NCBI GenBank assembly: GCA_029379385.1
Contig: CM055614.1
Coordinates: 16,659,994 to 16,723,993 of the forward strand
Source: Quillaja saponaria
Taxonomy: Eukaryota > Streptophyta > Magnoliopsida > Fabales > Quillajaceae
Direction of reading: 5' to 3'
DNA length: 64,000 bases
The notes under the pieces were generated by a model. That model did no database searches. It was not told the origin of the DNA and worked only from the letters and a program-made list of their open reading frames with translations. Below, piece after piece: positions 47,268-59,207 of this stretch (position 1 is its first letter; every line of letters begins with the position of its first letter). The position numbers and the translations under genes were made by a program.

Positions 47268-47980
47268 CTAACTATGCATAGCTGACAAATATGATAGACT
47301 ACCCATAAACTTCATACTTAGAGCATCGGCAACCACATTTGCTTTACCTGGATGATAAGAAATTGAACAGTCATAATCCTCTAGTAGCTCAATCCATCTA
47401 CACTGTCTCAGATTCAGCTCCTTCTGATCAAAAATGTATTTAAGACTTTTGTGATCCATTAAAACCTCAAAAGTCTCACTATACAAGTAATGCCTCCATA
47501 TACATACAAGTAATACTTCCATATCTTTAATACAAAAATTATTGCTGCCATCTCAAGATCATAAGTAGGGTAGTTCATCTCCTGCTTTTTCAGCTATCTA
47601 GAAGCATATGCTACAACTCTTCCATCCTACATCAAAACACAACCAAGTCTAATACAAGAAACATCACAAAACACAGTATACTTACCCGTAGTAGAAGGAA
47701 GTACAAGGACATGAGTTGAAGTCAAACAAGTTTTTAGTTTTTGAAAGCTTTCTTCACAAGTCTCAGACCATGAAAACTTGACTCCTTTATGAGTCAGTTG
47801 AGTCAAAGGAGCAGCAATACGGGAGAAATTCTCTACAAATCTCCTATAATACCCGACTAAGCCTAGAAAACTGTGAATTTCAGAGACATTTGTTGTTCGA
47901 GGCCAATTTTGAACTGCTTTTATCATGCTTGGGTCTACACGAATACCTTTCTTAGAAATCACATGCCCGAGAAAAGTCAC
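47268..47980 (-). pseudogene. Chromovirus RNase H and RT connection
   Basis: TFLGHVISKKGIRVDPSMIK and SFLGLVGYYRRFVENFSRIA are the conserved RT-thumb segments. RNase H follows with [40 protein letters not shown] and GKANVVADALS. A gap of stops separates the two open stretches at about 47,525-47,626. Confidence 0.85.
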
Positions 47981-48010
47981 CTGATTCAGCTAAAATTCAC
48001 ACTTAGAGAA

Positions 48011-48739
48011 TTAAGCATAAAGCTTATTTTCTCTTAGTGTTTGCAGTACAATCTGAAGATGCTGCTCATGCTCCTTCTCACTTCGAGAATATACCAGAAT
48101 GTCATCAATGAAAATAATAACAAACTGGTTCAAGAAAGGCTTAAACACTTGATTCATCAGATCCATGAATGCTGCATGAGTGTTAGTAAGCCCAAAAGAC
48201 ATAACTAAGAATTCATAGTGCCCATACCGAGTGCGAAAAGTAGTTTTCAGAATATCTTCTTTCTTAATTCGGAGTTGGTGATACCCCGAACGAATATCAA
48301 TTTTAGAAAAATACTGAACTCCCTACAGTTGATCAAATAAGTCATCAATCCTAGGGAAAGGATACTTGTTTTTAACTATGACCTTATTCAACTGTTGGTA
48401 GTTGATGCACAGTCTAAACGAGCTATGCTTCTCTTTAACAAACAAAACAGGAGCACCCCAAGGAGATGAAATAGGATGAATGAATCCCTTATCCAGCAAA
48501 TCTTGTAGTTGCACTTTAAGCTCATTTAACTCACTAAGAGCCATTCTATAAGGGGGAATAGAAATTGGTTGAGTGATAGGTAATAACTCAATTCCGAACT
48601 TAATCTCACGATCAGGAGGAAGCCCTAGAAGCTCTTCAAGGAAAATATCAGAAAACTCCCTCATTACTGGTATACGATCTAAAAAAGGACACTCTAACTG
48701 AGTATCCCTGACAAAAGCCAGATAAACTTGGTGCTTCAT
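48011..48739 (-). pseudogene. Chromovirus reverse transcriptase
   Basis: Open stretch 48,739-48,323 holds [40 protein letters not shown], and [20 protein letters not shown]. After a break, [19 protein letters not shown] and [20 protein letters not shown] carry an intact xxDD catalytic motif. Stops between and around the pieces inactivate it. Confidence 0.88.
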
Positions 48740-48989
48740 CCTGATAAGTCATCTTGCCTAAATAGCTGAAATTAAATTACGAGGAACCTCACTTCAATTC
48801 CTTTAAACAATAACAGTCGACTTGGCAAGAATGCAGAACTTAACATTTTTATCGCTACAGTTTACCAAAGCATGATGGTCAGACAACCAAACCATGCCTA
48901 GAATCACATCATATTCTAGCATATCTAGTATGATTAAGTCTGCCACACAATTATCATCCCCCACAAGAACTTTACAAGAAGATATATGC

Positions 48990-49180
48990 CGGTCTGCTAG
49001 ATAATTTCTCTCAATGAAGTTGAGACTGCTAGAGGGATCTCAAGAGGCTCCACGACCTTCCCTACTCGGGAAGCAAAATATGGAGAGATGAAAGAATGAG
49101 TAACTCCTGGATCAAATAGCACTTTAGCACTAATGGAACAAACAAACAAATTACCTAATACCACTGCATTAGAAGCTTGA
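48990..49180 (-). pseudogene. Chromovirus aspartic protease (active site altered)
   Basis: VLFDPGVTHSFISPYFASRV corresponds to the retropepsin site normally read D(S/T)GATHSFI. The second residue is Pro, so the Asp-Ser/Thr-Gly triad is lost. It lies between gag and RT as expected. Confidence 0.72.
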
Positions 49181-49329
49181 GCATATTGAGTTGTCAGAGC
49201 ATAAACTCGGGCTTGACCTCTCCCTGCTGACCAAGAACCCCTGGAAAAACCACCATGTACCCCTGGAGGCCTCGTAGGTGTTGCAGGAAGTGGGGGTCTA
49301 CCCTGGACTAAAGAAGAAGTGCCGACTGA

Positions 49330-50170
49330 AGTGGATTAACCTCTTAACAGTGGACAAACTCTAATACAATGATCCATCGCTCCATATTTAAGGCATGCAC
49401 CTGTCCCTAGTCTCTATTGCCCAGTATGCCTATTGCCATAAGTAGAGCATGTAGGAAGCTCATATGATCAGGGTCTACTCTACGATCCTTCCTAGAACTG
49501 AGCTCCTGAACCTCACCTCATCTGACTTCTACCTAGCTGAAAATTTTCTCAAAATGAACTCTGCCCAGAGGTAGATTCACCCCCAGACCTCCATGAACTG
49601 CCAGCTTGAGAGGTCAACGAACCATCCTGCCTTGCCTTCTTATGACTCTCCCATTTTACATGTCTCTCTACCACCCTAGTCTCCAATCAGTAAGCAGCAT
49701 CCACAGCCTGAGTATAAGTCATAGTGTTCAACACGAACACTGATCTAAATAAATAGTCCTTCAACGCATGCAAGAATCTATTCACCCTCATCTGCTCTGT
49801 GGCGACCAAATGCGAGACAAAATGAGATAGTCGAGTAAATCGAGTCCCGTATTCTGCCATTAACATACCCTCAGTATGCATCAATCACTCAAAATCACTA
49901 GCATGCTTGTCTCGCACATTCTCAAGTAAAAAACAATCTAAAAAAGCTTTGTTAAACTCCGGCCACGTCAATGGAGCAAGCTCAATCCGCCGCTGCACCA
50001 ATGTCTTATACCAATCATAAGCCACATCATGTAACTGATAGCTAACCAACTCAACTGTATGGAGGGATCACATCCCAAAGCTATACACAGTCAGTCTAAC
50101 TCTCGAGGAAAGCATAAGGATCCTATACTGGATCAACCTTAGAAAATCTCGGTGGCTGCATCTTCTTGAA
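49330..50170 (-). pseudogene. Chromovirus gag, with damaged zinc knuckle
   Basis: The retrotransposon gag core is at 49,884-49,687: MLMAEYGTRFTRLSHFVSHL and QMRVNRFLHALKDYL. The zinc knuckle near 49,340-49,400 reads CLKYGAMDHCIRVC, where the second Cys of CX2CX4HX4C has become Tyr. Upstream of the core (to about 50,170) pieces of the N-terminal part can be followed across stops. Confidence 0.8.
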
Positions 50171-50717
50171 GTCATGTAATGTCATAAATACCCTTGATCC
50201 TATTGAACTAGAGCTGGGGAGTTTGCCTTCTGTTGAGGCTGAACAGGGGGAACTATCGGTGGTTGCCGCTGAGCCTGTTGCTATTAGGCTAAAATCCCAA
50301 ATAAGTCACCTACAGTCCTCTGAACGTGGTTTAATCCCTACACCAACCAATATCAATACCGAGAGCTGCTGCCTAAACTGGTTCAGCAACCCTGCCTAGG
50401 CCTCTACCCCTACCATGTCCCCATCGACCCCTACCTCTAACTGCCGGTACCTGGGGACTGGTGGATCCCTAATCGAAGCCAGCCTCTTGCTGCTCCTCTC
50501 GACTAGGAACACAAACACTTCTTCGCATTATATCTAGAACAAATACACAAAACTTTAATATACATTTATAAGATAAAATAAAAGACATTACCTATAAATA
50601 ATCGTAACTTGGAGTTTCATGACGATTTAGAATGCATCACTAAATCTACATATGTCCCGGGCAACGTATGCAAACTAAGCAATAATATTCCATACTTGCA
50701 GTCACAAACCTCTAACC

Positions 50718-50733
50718 ATGCTCTGATAGCAAC
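50718..50733 (-). promoter_or_regulatory. Primer binding site (initiator Met-tRNA type)
   Basis: Immediately inside the 5' LTR, the minus strand reads TGCTATCAGAGC, one base off the common TGGTATCAGAGC complementary to the 3' end of initiator methionine tRNA. Confidence 0.8.
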
Positions 50734-50734
50734 T

Positions 50735-53204
50735 TGTCACACCCCTAAATGAAAGTATGACTGGCCAGAGAAATGGGTGTTTATACCCCTGTAACCCTGA
50801 ACATATAAGTAGTGTGCATCCCAACTTAAAACACATTATAGTTAATACTATCAAGATATTATATAGTTAAAATAAAAATCTAGTACCAACAATTAAATGT
50901 AAAACGATTACTGGATATATTGGCAGAGGTTCCCTATACGGCGAAACATACCCATAATATAAACAACCTGGTTATAAAGTTAATAGCAAATTATAATATC
51001 AGCATATACAAAGGAGCTCCGCTCCTAACACACATATAATCACTGTAATGAACTTAATATATACATAAAACCATATAGAGTGACTGCAAGTGTTATCCTT
51101 TACGCTCTAAGTATGCGATATCTAAAATATACCTTGCCGCAGTAGAATCAGAAGGTAACAATTCTGTTTATGATCAGTAGTAGGATTCTTGTAGACAAAA
51201 AAAAACAACAACAAATGAAAGAATGAGTCGCAAGGACTTAGTGAGCAATTATGTACCCTATAGGTACCAGCATCATACAATACATATATCATAGTGTAAA
51301 ATTCATATTTAAATTTATTTATGCACGTACATGAATGTTCTGGTCATATGATTACAGTTCATTCACTTCACAATTTCAAGATAGCAAACCAACAATTTAC
51401 AATCAAAGGGCCAACGAGTAACTCAACCTCGCACAACAATATTTTCCCCCATCGGGCATTTACTCGCCGGCACAACAATTGATTCTCTGTACACAAATCC
51501 ATCCCACTAGGGCTGAGCACTCCAATCGATTTCAAAACAATTGTCAGAATCAGAATAACTCATGACAATTTTCAAATTCAAGTAGCCTAGGTGCACCTGG
51601 ACTTTAATTGCAAAAATGAAACCCATTTTTCAAAAAAAAAATTTACGTTGTTGGCCCTTATCAACCACTGTTAATGTCAAACATATATCATTTAATTAAA
51701 TCATTGAAATCACTAATTTGCTTAATTTTTACTATCACGCATCATTATAAATATAAACATAATTGCACCAAAAAATCTGATAACCATAAAGCACATAATT
51801 CACTCACAAGTTTACGAATGTGATCCATTAGTTCATCTAGTCTGTGATGGTGTCAAAATATTCTCGACATGCTCTGGAGCTAAAAATCATAAATTCATAT
51901 GTTACTAATAAAAATCATTTCAGGGTCAATTTCATGATTTTCTTAATCGTAGTTAATTATGGTTAATATGTTTCCCTAAGTAATGTTAATCAATTCACTT
52001 TATTTAATACTTTAAGTTTTATAACTTAAAATTCATTTCCATATATATATATATATTTAACATTAACCAGCTACCTTATCAACTACCTAAAAATAAATTA
52101 TAAGCATAGTTGTATGTATAGATATATGTTACTTATTCAATCTTACTTTCCATTTTATTTATGTCTAATTTATCATTCCATTAACAAATTTTCAGTTTTT
52201 CAAAATATTTATATTCTTACTCTAGAGTTCAAATTATACTATCATTCAATTTATAGTATCAATTTAAATTAATTCTTCTAATGTTCACATAATTCAAATT
52301 AAACTAACTTAACATGCCTAAATTAGGTAGGATTCACAGCACAGAGAGTCCTCTTTAACCCTCCAATACTCTCGACTATGGAGAGAAAGCTAGCGGCCCA
52401 ACAGCTGAAACATAAGACAACCTCCTCTTACACCATTATCAAGCAATTTTTTTTTTCCAACATTATCATTCTTATTAAGTACCACCTATCATGATTTTCT
52501 ATTTACTTAGCAAACTACCAACCAAAACCATTTATCACTTATACAACCGTCCCACTAGAGAATTAAATAGGAAGGAAATTCTGCTTCATGTGGAGGAGAG
52601 TACCCTGCGGTTTGAAAACCACACATATAGCTCTCCAACGTCCTTCACTCACAGTTCCAATCTATGACCTTGAATGGCAGCAACACGGCGCACCTACATT
52701 TGAAACGAAACCACCCTATAACCCCCACATAGCGCCATCAACAACTCACCATCCACGGCACCCGTGGTACCTCCAACCCTAACCAATTTCCACCAAACAT
52801 TCCCTCCACCAACCTTGATTCCTCTCAACCTTTAGATGCCTATAGCCCTGCAACATAAGGAATATGATGGCTGCCAAGTTTTCCCTCAACACCAAGTATC
52901 CTACCCACAACAAATACAAGAGAGGAAGATAAAATTCTTGCAATTCATGGAGCTGTCGTGCAACAAGAAAAGGGAATGGAAGCTTCTAGCTTCTCTAATG
53001 GCAGTGAATGAAGAGAAATAGGAAGACTTGTGGTCGGTCACCATAGGAGACAACAAAGAGAAATGAAAGACAAAGTAAAGCTAGCTAGTTAAAATAATAG
53101 ACAAAAAAACATGTACCACTTATTATCTAGCCTATTATTATTATTGTTTTGTTTATATATAGACAATATATCTAACGTACATATTAAATTATCGGGTTAT
53201 AACA
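50735..53204 (-). repeat. 5' LTR of the chromovirus (2,470 bp)
   Basis: It is aligned with the 3' LTR except for a 610-bp stretch at 52,437-53,045 absent there. Within that stretch two plus-strand frames are open (52,588-52,782 and 52,836-53,021), without similarity I recognise. They are probably chance frames in LTR sequence. Confidence 0.88.
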
Positions 53205-53356
53205 ACAAATATAATTACAAATTAAAATAATAATACATATTTAACAAAAAGTTAAAATCTAATAATTCCATAGTAATATTTTTTGATGGGTTTTCAAATG
53301 GGTTAGGGTGTGTCAATCCGATTAGCGGGCTGGCGAGTTTTTTTGCACACCCCTAA

Positions 53357-53982
53357 TACTTTTTTTATAAAATCAATGTAAATTTTATAATACAATATTA
53401 CCATTGTATCAAAACAACTACAAATAGGATGCTGTTATTTTCATAGCCTAAGTTTTATATTTACATTCACATTCTATTAATTATTGGTTTATTTATTATA
53501 TTAGTTTGTGAGGATTACATTACTTTTATTGAGAAATTATCTTTTGTAATCGGATCATATAGGATTCAATTTTTTTTTCCTTATATTTTGATCCCTAAAA
53601 TTTAATTATTTTAAAATTTAATCATATCAAAAGTATTAATTTTAGATGTAACACACTTTAATTAGTTAATATGGTTAAGAATAATTAAGAAAAAATTTAT
53701 GATATATAAAAAAAATTATTAAAAAAAATAAAAATTAGCAAGTATCATTTAAAATTGAAAAATTAAAATTTTTTAATAATTGAGTCAATATTCATTTGGT
53801 TTTTTTCATGCATTAATATTTATTTATTCATCATCTCCTAACAAATATGTTAGCTAATTTCGTTATATTCTATCTCAATTTAATAATTTTGACTTGCTTT
53901 TGGCCGTTCTCTGCCCTTTGTAATATAAAATAATAATAATAATTAAAGAAAATCATGAATGAATGACCAAAATAGAAAACAA
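53357..53982. other. AT-rich intergenic, nothing recognised
   Basis: A/T-rich with many A and T runs. Confidence 0.5.
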
Positions 53983-55713
53983 GGTTAATTACACCTCCAT
54001 GTATCACTCATTTTAAAATAACTCTCGTGAACTATTAAATTAGGCATATAGCCTCATTATTTGAGTCATAACTAGTAAAATTTCTCTCACTCATCCAAAT
54101 TAATCATAAAATCTAAAACAAATTAACTCATAAAAGACTAAATTACACTCATTATAATTTTTTTAATGTCTTCTCCTCTTTACATCTTTTTCTTCTTCTT
54201 TTTTATTTTTTTTAATGAAACTAAACTCTTTATAATTTATAATATTGATTCAAATTTTTAGCATACATAAATAATATTTGAATCTTTCATTTTTTTTTTA
54301 TTTTCTTGTCATAATATTTAAGTTATCAATAGATTTACCTAGATTATTTTTCTATTTATAGCAATTATACAAGTTGTTTCGATTTGTGTTATAATGATAA
54401 TATTTTCAACAAAAAAAAACTATTTTCTTATTAATGTATTACAACTATTAAAGAATATACTAAAATTGGATAAATATAAAGATTTTAACTTCTACAAAAA
54501 GAAAAGTTGTAAGAAGAAATAATAGATAGAAAGTGAAAGACATAAAAAATAAAGATAAAAACTTATAATAATGATATTTTAGTCTTTTATAAGTTAACTA
54601 GTTTTTGTAGCACACGCTTTGCGCGTTAACTGTGTTTATGATTTTTACTTATATATTCAACATTAAATGATATACATATCAAGAAATTATAGCTAATAAA
54701 AAAACTTCAAGTTAATGACATTAGACAGATAGATAAACACTATTAATCTTATTAAAACTTCATGTTGATAGTAATAAAACAATTATAATCTTATTATTAT
54801 TAAAAAAAATATTTGAAAAAAATAATAACTTAAATGTACCTATGTAATAGTAAAAACTCTTAAGTGTATTTTAACAAAATAAATTTTCTTCCAGTAAAAT
54901 AATTTTATATTCATAAAAAAATCTAAATAATTCATAAATGTATATATTTAAATATTTTTTATTAATTCTTAAGATGGAAAAAAATTAAAAATTAATACAA
55001 AAATAATATTTATGGAAATTATACTCTTAAAATTTTTTTAGTTCATATATTTTTTTTTCTAAAATTAATTCATAAATTTGAGAAGAAATAAAAAAATTTA
55101 TTATAATTATTAAAAATTTATTAAATAAAAAAAATGAGAAATTTAATTTTAACTACAATTGACATATGATTATTAAAAAATATAATTTTTTAATAAATTC
55201 AAATTTAAAACAACAATATTATAACCATAAAAATTATACTCTTAATATTACTTTTAATTTATAATTTTTTTGATAAAAAATAGGATTATTAGGAACTTAT
55301 TAAACAAAAAATTTAGAAATTTAATTTTAACTATTATTGACATATAATTATTAAAAAATTAAAGATTTATTAAGTTTGAGAAAAACTAAAAAAAAAATAG
55401 TTATAATACAATTGCAATCCTATTAATAATAAAATAGAGAATAATTAAAAAATTAATAATAATTTATTTTGAAACAGAATAACAACTAAATATAATTATG
55501 TAATAATAACAATTTATAAAGATATTAAGAAAATTAAAAATTTCTGCCACTAGTCACTTTTAAATATAGTATAAATTTATTAGATTAATTATTAATTTGA
55601 ATGGATATGATTATTTATTAATTATAATTTAAATAAGAAAATTACATATTTAATTTAATATAATTCATGAAGATTATTGTCAGGGTAGTTACTATAAAAC
55701 GTGTTGTAATTTA
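53983..55713. mobile_element. Mutator-like MITE, copy 2, interrupted by a Helitron
   Basis: The left arm starts GGTTAATTACACCTCCATG and matches copy 1 for about 170 bp. The right arm begins at about 54,555, is cut after AAGTTAA at 54,597, and resumes at 55,576 with TTTATTAGATTAATTATTAA. Rejoined, it pairs with the left arm to about 55,713. Confidence 0.62.
54598..55575 (-). mobile_element. Helitron, family member A (978 bp, inserted in MITE copy 2)
   Basis: On the minus strand the 5' end is TTTATACTATATTTAAAAG (TCTATACTA-type with C changed to T). The 3' end is an ACGC-GCAAA-GCGT hairpin followed within 15 bases by CTAG. It sits between A (54,597) and T (55,576), the canonical Helitron AT target. 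Its first 90 bp align with those of the copy at 57,400. No Rep/helicase is encoded, so it is non-autonomous. Confidence 0.65.
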
Positions 55714-56340
55714 TGTGATAAAGTTAGTAAATAATAACTCTGTTTTTTGACTCGGACCAAATCTACTTTTAAAATTGACGGTGTTTTTCACTAATAAGTA
55801 AAAGGTAAGAGGCCTTAGTGGAGAAGTGGGGTCACAGTCACATACAGAGGAAACCGGGGAGAAAAAAAGTGACATCTTGATAGATGTCTCACATGCACCG
55901 AATTGGGTTATTTTGAATTATAACGGCGATTGACTTCCGTGATTGATGGCGTTGATAATGGGAAAGCTTGAGTTTTGGTGTGGGGCCTCGGTCATTCTTG
56001 GTAGATCAAGTTTCTAAATTTGAGCACTCACTCTCATTGCTCGTTTGTTTGGAATCTTGAACGGGTACCAGCGTGAGCAACGGCCCATTAGTGTTCACGT
56101 CCAGGGGACACAATGAGATCCTTAAGCTCACGTTGTTTGAGACACTAACTTAGTTAATTGTAACTTTTTTTTGGTTTTTTGGGTATTTTCATTAATATTG
56201 TTATAAGATTATTTTTTTGGATTCTGTTGTGACTAAGAAACTCTTATGAAGCGTTTCTAATAGTTACTTACTCTTAGATTCAAATTTATTTTCTCACCTT
56301 AGAGTGCAGCTCGTTCATAAATACACACATATCTTGTTAG
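55714..56340. other. Less A/T-rich island, function unknown
   Basis: Between about 55,760 and 56,130 the DNA is clearly richer in G+C than everything around it (for example GGGGTCACAGTCACATACAG and CGTGAGCAACGGCCC). No open frame of note and no repeat relation was recognised. It may be a remnant of unique or promoter sequence. Confidence 0.4.
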
Positions 56341-57123
56341 TTTGTTAATTATATTTTATCTTACATATTATTATGTTTTATAATAATAATCTTTAAAATT
56401 AACAAATAATTTTTAATTATCTAAATTAATTATTAAATCTAATAAATTAATTCAACAAAAATTAAATTACACTTGTATCGATTTGTGAGATTTTTCCCCT
56501 TCTTTTATCAAGTGGCTTTGAATTAATTTATTGGTCAAATTTGAGAGGAAGTAGATTGCATCGATTTTTCTTTTCTTTCAAGTCTTCTCATCTTTATCTC
56601 TTCTAGGCATAGTTAACTTGAAATTATGCATAAGTAAAAGATATACAAGTTATATAATAATGATAATTTAGTCTTTAAAAATATTGAAAATTACAATTTA
56701 CCTACATAAGTAAATGATAAAATACAAGTTATATCTAACGGATTTGGATGGTAGGGAGTAATTGACCAATTGCAGTCAATAAGAGCTCGTTTGACACATC
56801 GTATAAGAATGACATGATAGTATAAGGCTATCTAGTTGGCTCTAATACAGTATTTGGCATCAACATGATAGTATAGATTTATATTGTTGACTCTCTCTTC
56901 TATTATGCTGGACAGTATAAATCTAGATAATGATGAGGGGGATGATAAGACAATTGTATAACAAGTGTAAAACTATACAGCTAAATACATTATATAATCA
57001 AATATTACATAATCCTATATGATGTGCCAAACAAGCCCTAAGGGAATAATATGCCTAAATCAATAGATTATGTAGGGATTACAATCTTCATTGTAGTTAA
57101 TTTGGGTAAAATGCAATTATTCT
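56341..57123. mobile_element. Mutator-like MITE, copy 3, interrupted by a Tourist-like MITE
   Basis: The left arm (GTTAATTATATTTTATC... TTATCTAAATTAATTATTAA) matches copy 1. The right arm runs up to CAGTCAATAA at 56,782, then continues from 57,039 with TAAGGGAATAATATGCCTAA and on to ATGCAATTAT near 57,120. Arms pair when the insert is removed. Ends are approximate. Confidence 0.6.
56783..57038. mobile_element. Tourist-like (PIF/Harbinger) MITE, 256 bp
   Basis: The left end reads GAGCTCGTTTGACACATCGT and the complement of the right end GGGCTTGTTTGGCACATCAT, 16 of 20 matches. A perfect TAA flanks it on both sides (56,780-56,782 and 57,039-57,041). Its ends differ from those of the large Harbinger element at 6,665, so that element is not its direct parent. 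Confidence 0.8.
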
Positions 57124-57399
57124 TGCGTTGATTGAGGATAAGCAATTTGAAACAAGAAAAAAAAGGAGAGTAAATTTTAGTAGTTGTGTTTTTGGTATAA
57201 TGGTGGAAAAAAAAATTTTGTTAAGTGGCAGAGAGAGAGAAATAAAAGACACAGAAAATGAGCATTGTTATTTTGAGAATGACTATCCAATTGAAATTCT
57301 CAAATAATAATTAATTTATCTTTGTAAGCATCATATGCTCAAAAAAAAAAAAAAAAATCAATGGAAACAATGGAAAAACACACAAAATATATTTATTTA
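57124..57399. other. Spacer, nothing recognised
   Basis: A/T-rich, with poly(A) at about 57,342-57,357. Confidence 0.5.
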
Positions 57400-58227
57400 T
57401 TTATACTATATATAAAATTAGCTTAATGACCAAAAAATTATTTTCTTAAATACTCTTTATGTGTTTTTACTATTACGTATGTATCCTTTCATTATTATTT
57501 CATAGTATTAAAAATATCATGCTTAAAATATACTAGTTCATCCTTCTCCCTTTTAATACTAATAGGATTATAACTCATTTTTGCTATTAATTTATTTTCT
57601 TAGTTTTTCTCAACTTTATGAATCAAAACTAAAAAGAAAACAATAGAAACTATGAATTGTATAAGAATATTAACCGCATAGTTTTAATTTATTTTAATAT
57701 TATTTTCTTAATTCTTCTTCTATCTTAAGAATTGAAAGAAAAATGTATATTTACATTATGAAATTTATTTTTAATTATATTTATTTATTTAATTACATTA
57801 ACAAAGAGTAACTTTTAGTTATTATTAAAATATTCTTCTTCAAATAGATTACTATTTTTTTCCTAACTCTACCCATTTTAATACTAATATGATTATAATT
57901 ATTTTTTACTATTACTTTCCTTTTCTAATTATTCTTAGAAAAATTAAAAAGAAACTATGAATTAATAGAAATAAGAATATAATTTTATTATTACAATATT
58001 ATATTCTTAATTATTCATCTATCTTAAGAATTAAGAGAAAAATAAATAATAATAAATTAGATTATGAATTTAACTTTTAATTATATTTATTTATTTGTTT
58101 ACCTACATTAACATAGAGTAATATTTTTTTTTATTAATTATAATTTTTCAAATATATAAGTTAATTATGGTTGAAATGTATCTACCATAAATATAATTTA
58201 CAAACAACACATGTACACACATGCTAG
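57400..58227 (+). mobile_element. Helitron, family member B (828 bp)
   Basis: The 5' end is TTTATACTATATATAAAATT, preceded by A. The 3' end has a CATGT-ACAC-ACATG hairpin directly followed by CTAG, then T. It shares its 5' sequence with the copy at 54,598-55,575. The interior contains an imperfect internal duplication (about 57,540-57,740 versus 57,870-58,080). Confidence 0.62.
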
Positions 58228-58417
58228 TTATCTAAAAATGTATAACTAGAAAATAAACATTTGAAAATGGAACGTTTATAGTCTCAATGCAAATCATGGT
58301 TAATTTGTTAAGTCCAAACTCACTAATTATTACATTGACCTGAATTGAGATTCATTAACAAATTACATAACATAATAAGAGATAATTCGATATAAAAGAA
58401 AATAAAGATGTACTAAT

Positions 58418-59207
58418 CAATGTTTCAAAACTAAACTGATAATCGAATCGAAAAATGATTAATTCTTAGGTTAGCGGTTCAATCGTAATCAAACTATTAG
58501 TCGAACCAATAATGTCATAAATGTATTTAATTTAATATTTATAATATTAAATATAATATAATTATGCCTACAATAATTATATCAAAAATAGATTAAGTAC
58601 TTAAGAAAATATAAATAATAATTATAAACTCATTTAATATAGTCACACCTACAAAATATTATATATTATATGCTTTAGTCATTTATAATACGTTTTGAAA
58701 TTTTTATTTAACTTTTTAACTAGATTTGAATGCATATTAGTATGCCTTGTTAAACTATTGAAAAATCAATTCAATTTTAATTTTTAAAAATAAAACTATT
58801 TCAACCACTAAAATGATTCCAATTTTTCTTCTTTTCTTGATTTTTATCTTGTTTTATATTGTCCAACCACAAAAAAAGTTTTCTATTCCAAATCAATTGA
58901 CCTTCCATCTATGTGATGGTTCAATGGATCCCTGTCCGGATTGGTCTGATTTTCAAAATATTAGGACTACCTAATGTTTTAAAAATCGGACTGATGATCG
59001 ATTAGAAAAGATTGTCAAATTTCGAATTATTTGTTCAACTAGGATCGGACCGTTGATAAGACTGGATAACGTCATAAATATATTAAATTGGATATGTTAA
59101 ATAGAAAAATTATTTATGATGTCATTCAGTCCGACTGCAACTAAACCAATTACTCAAAACCTGATAAAGTTTTCGAGTCAATAACCAATTCGGTTTTTGA
59201 AATATTG
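58418..59207. mobile_element. MITE with CAATGTTTCAAAA ends
   Basis: The left end CAATGTTTCAAAACTAAACT pairs with the complement of the right end, CAATATTTCAAAAACCGAAT, and similarity continues for some tens of bases. An internal, partly repeated unit (ATCGAATCG / GATCGATTAG types) near 58,440-58,520 and 58,980-59,060 suggests a duplicated or nested copy. The target duplication is not clear. Confidence 0.5.

Larger units (their letters stand above)
43720..53204 (-). mobile_element. Ty3/gypsy chromovirus (Tekay-type), complete structure, non-functional
   Basis: Two long terminal repeats start TGTCACACCCC and end TTATAACA on the plus strand (43,720-45,692 and 50,735-53,204). Flanks ACAAG (43,715-43,719) and ACAAA (53,205-53,209) are a 4-of-5 target duplication. 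The coding order on the minus strand is gag, protease, reverse transcriptase, RNase H, integrase, chromodomain. The integrase after RT and the terminal chromodomain place it among the chromoviruses, most like Tekay. Primer site and polypurine tract are present. Many stops, frameshifts and lost catalytic residues show it is dead, and LTR divergence of several percent shows it is not recent. Confidence 0.9.
43393..53355. mobile_element. hAT-like non-autonomous element split by the Tekay retrotransposon
   Basis: TAAGGTGTGCAACCCC at 43,393 and the complement of TTTTTTGCACACCCCTA ending at 53,355 are hAT-type ends pointing toward each other. Only about 330 bp and 150 bp of it lie outside the retrotransposon. 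Flanks ATACACAG and ATACTTTT share four bases. I infer a small hAT MITE of about 480 bp that served as target for the retrotransposon. Confidence 0.4.

Noticed and set aside
52588..53021. Two plus-strand open frames in the 5' LTR
   Set aside because: They lie in LTR sequence antisense to the element and show no recognisable domain.
31651..53355. Pairing the hAT end at 31,651 with the one at 53,355 as one giant element
   Set aside because: Flanking 8-mers CTCTTTAC and ATACTTTT do not match and the subterminal sequences differ; two separate elements are more likely.
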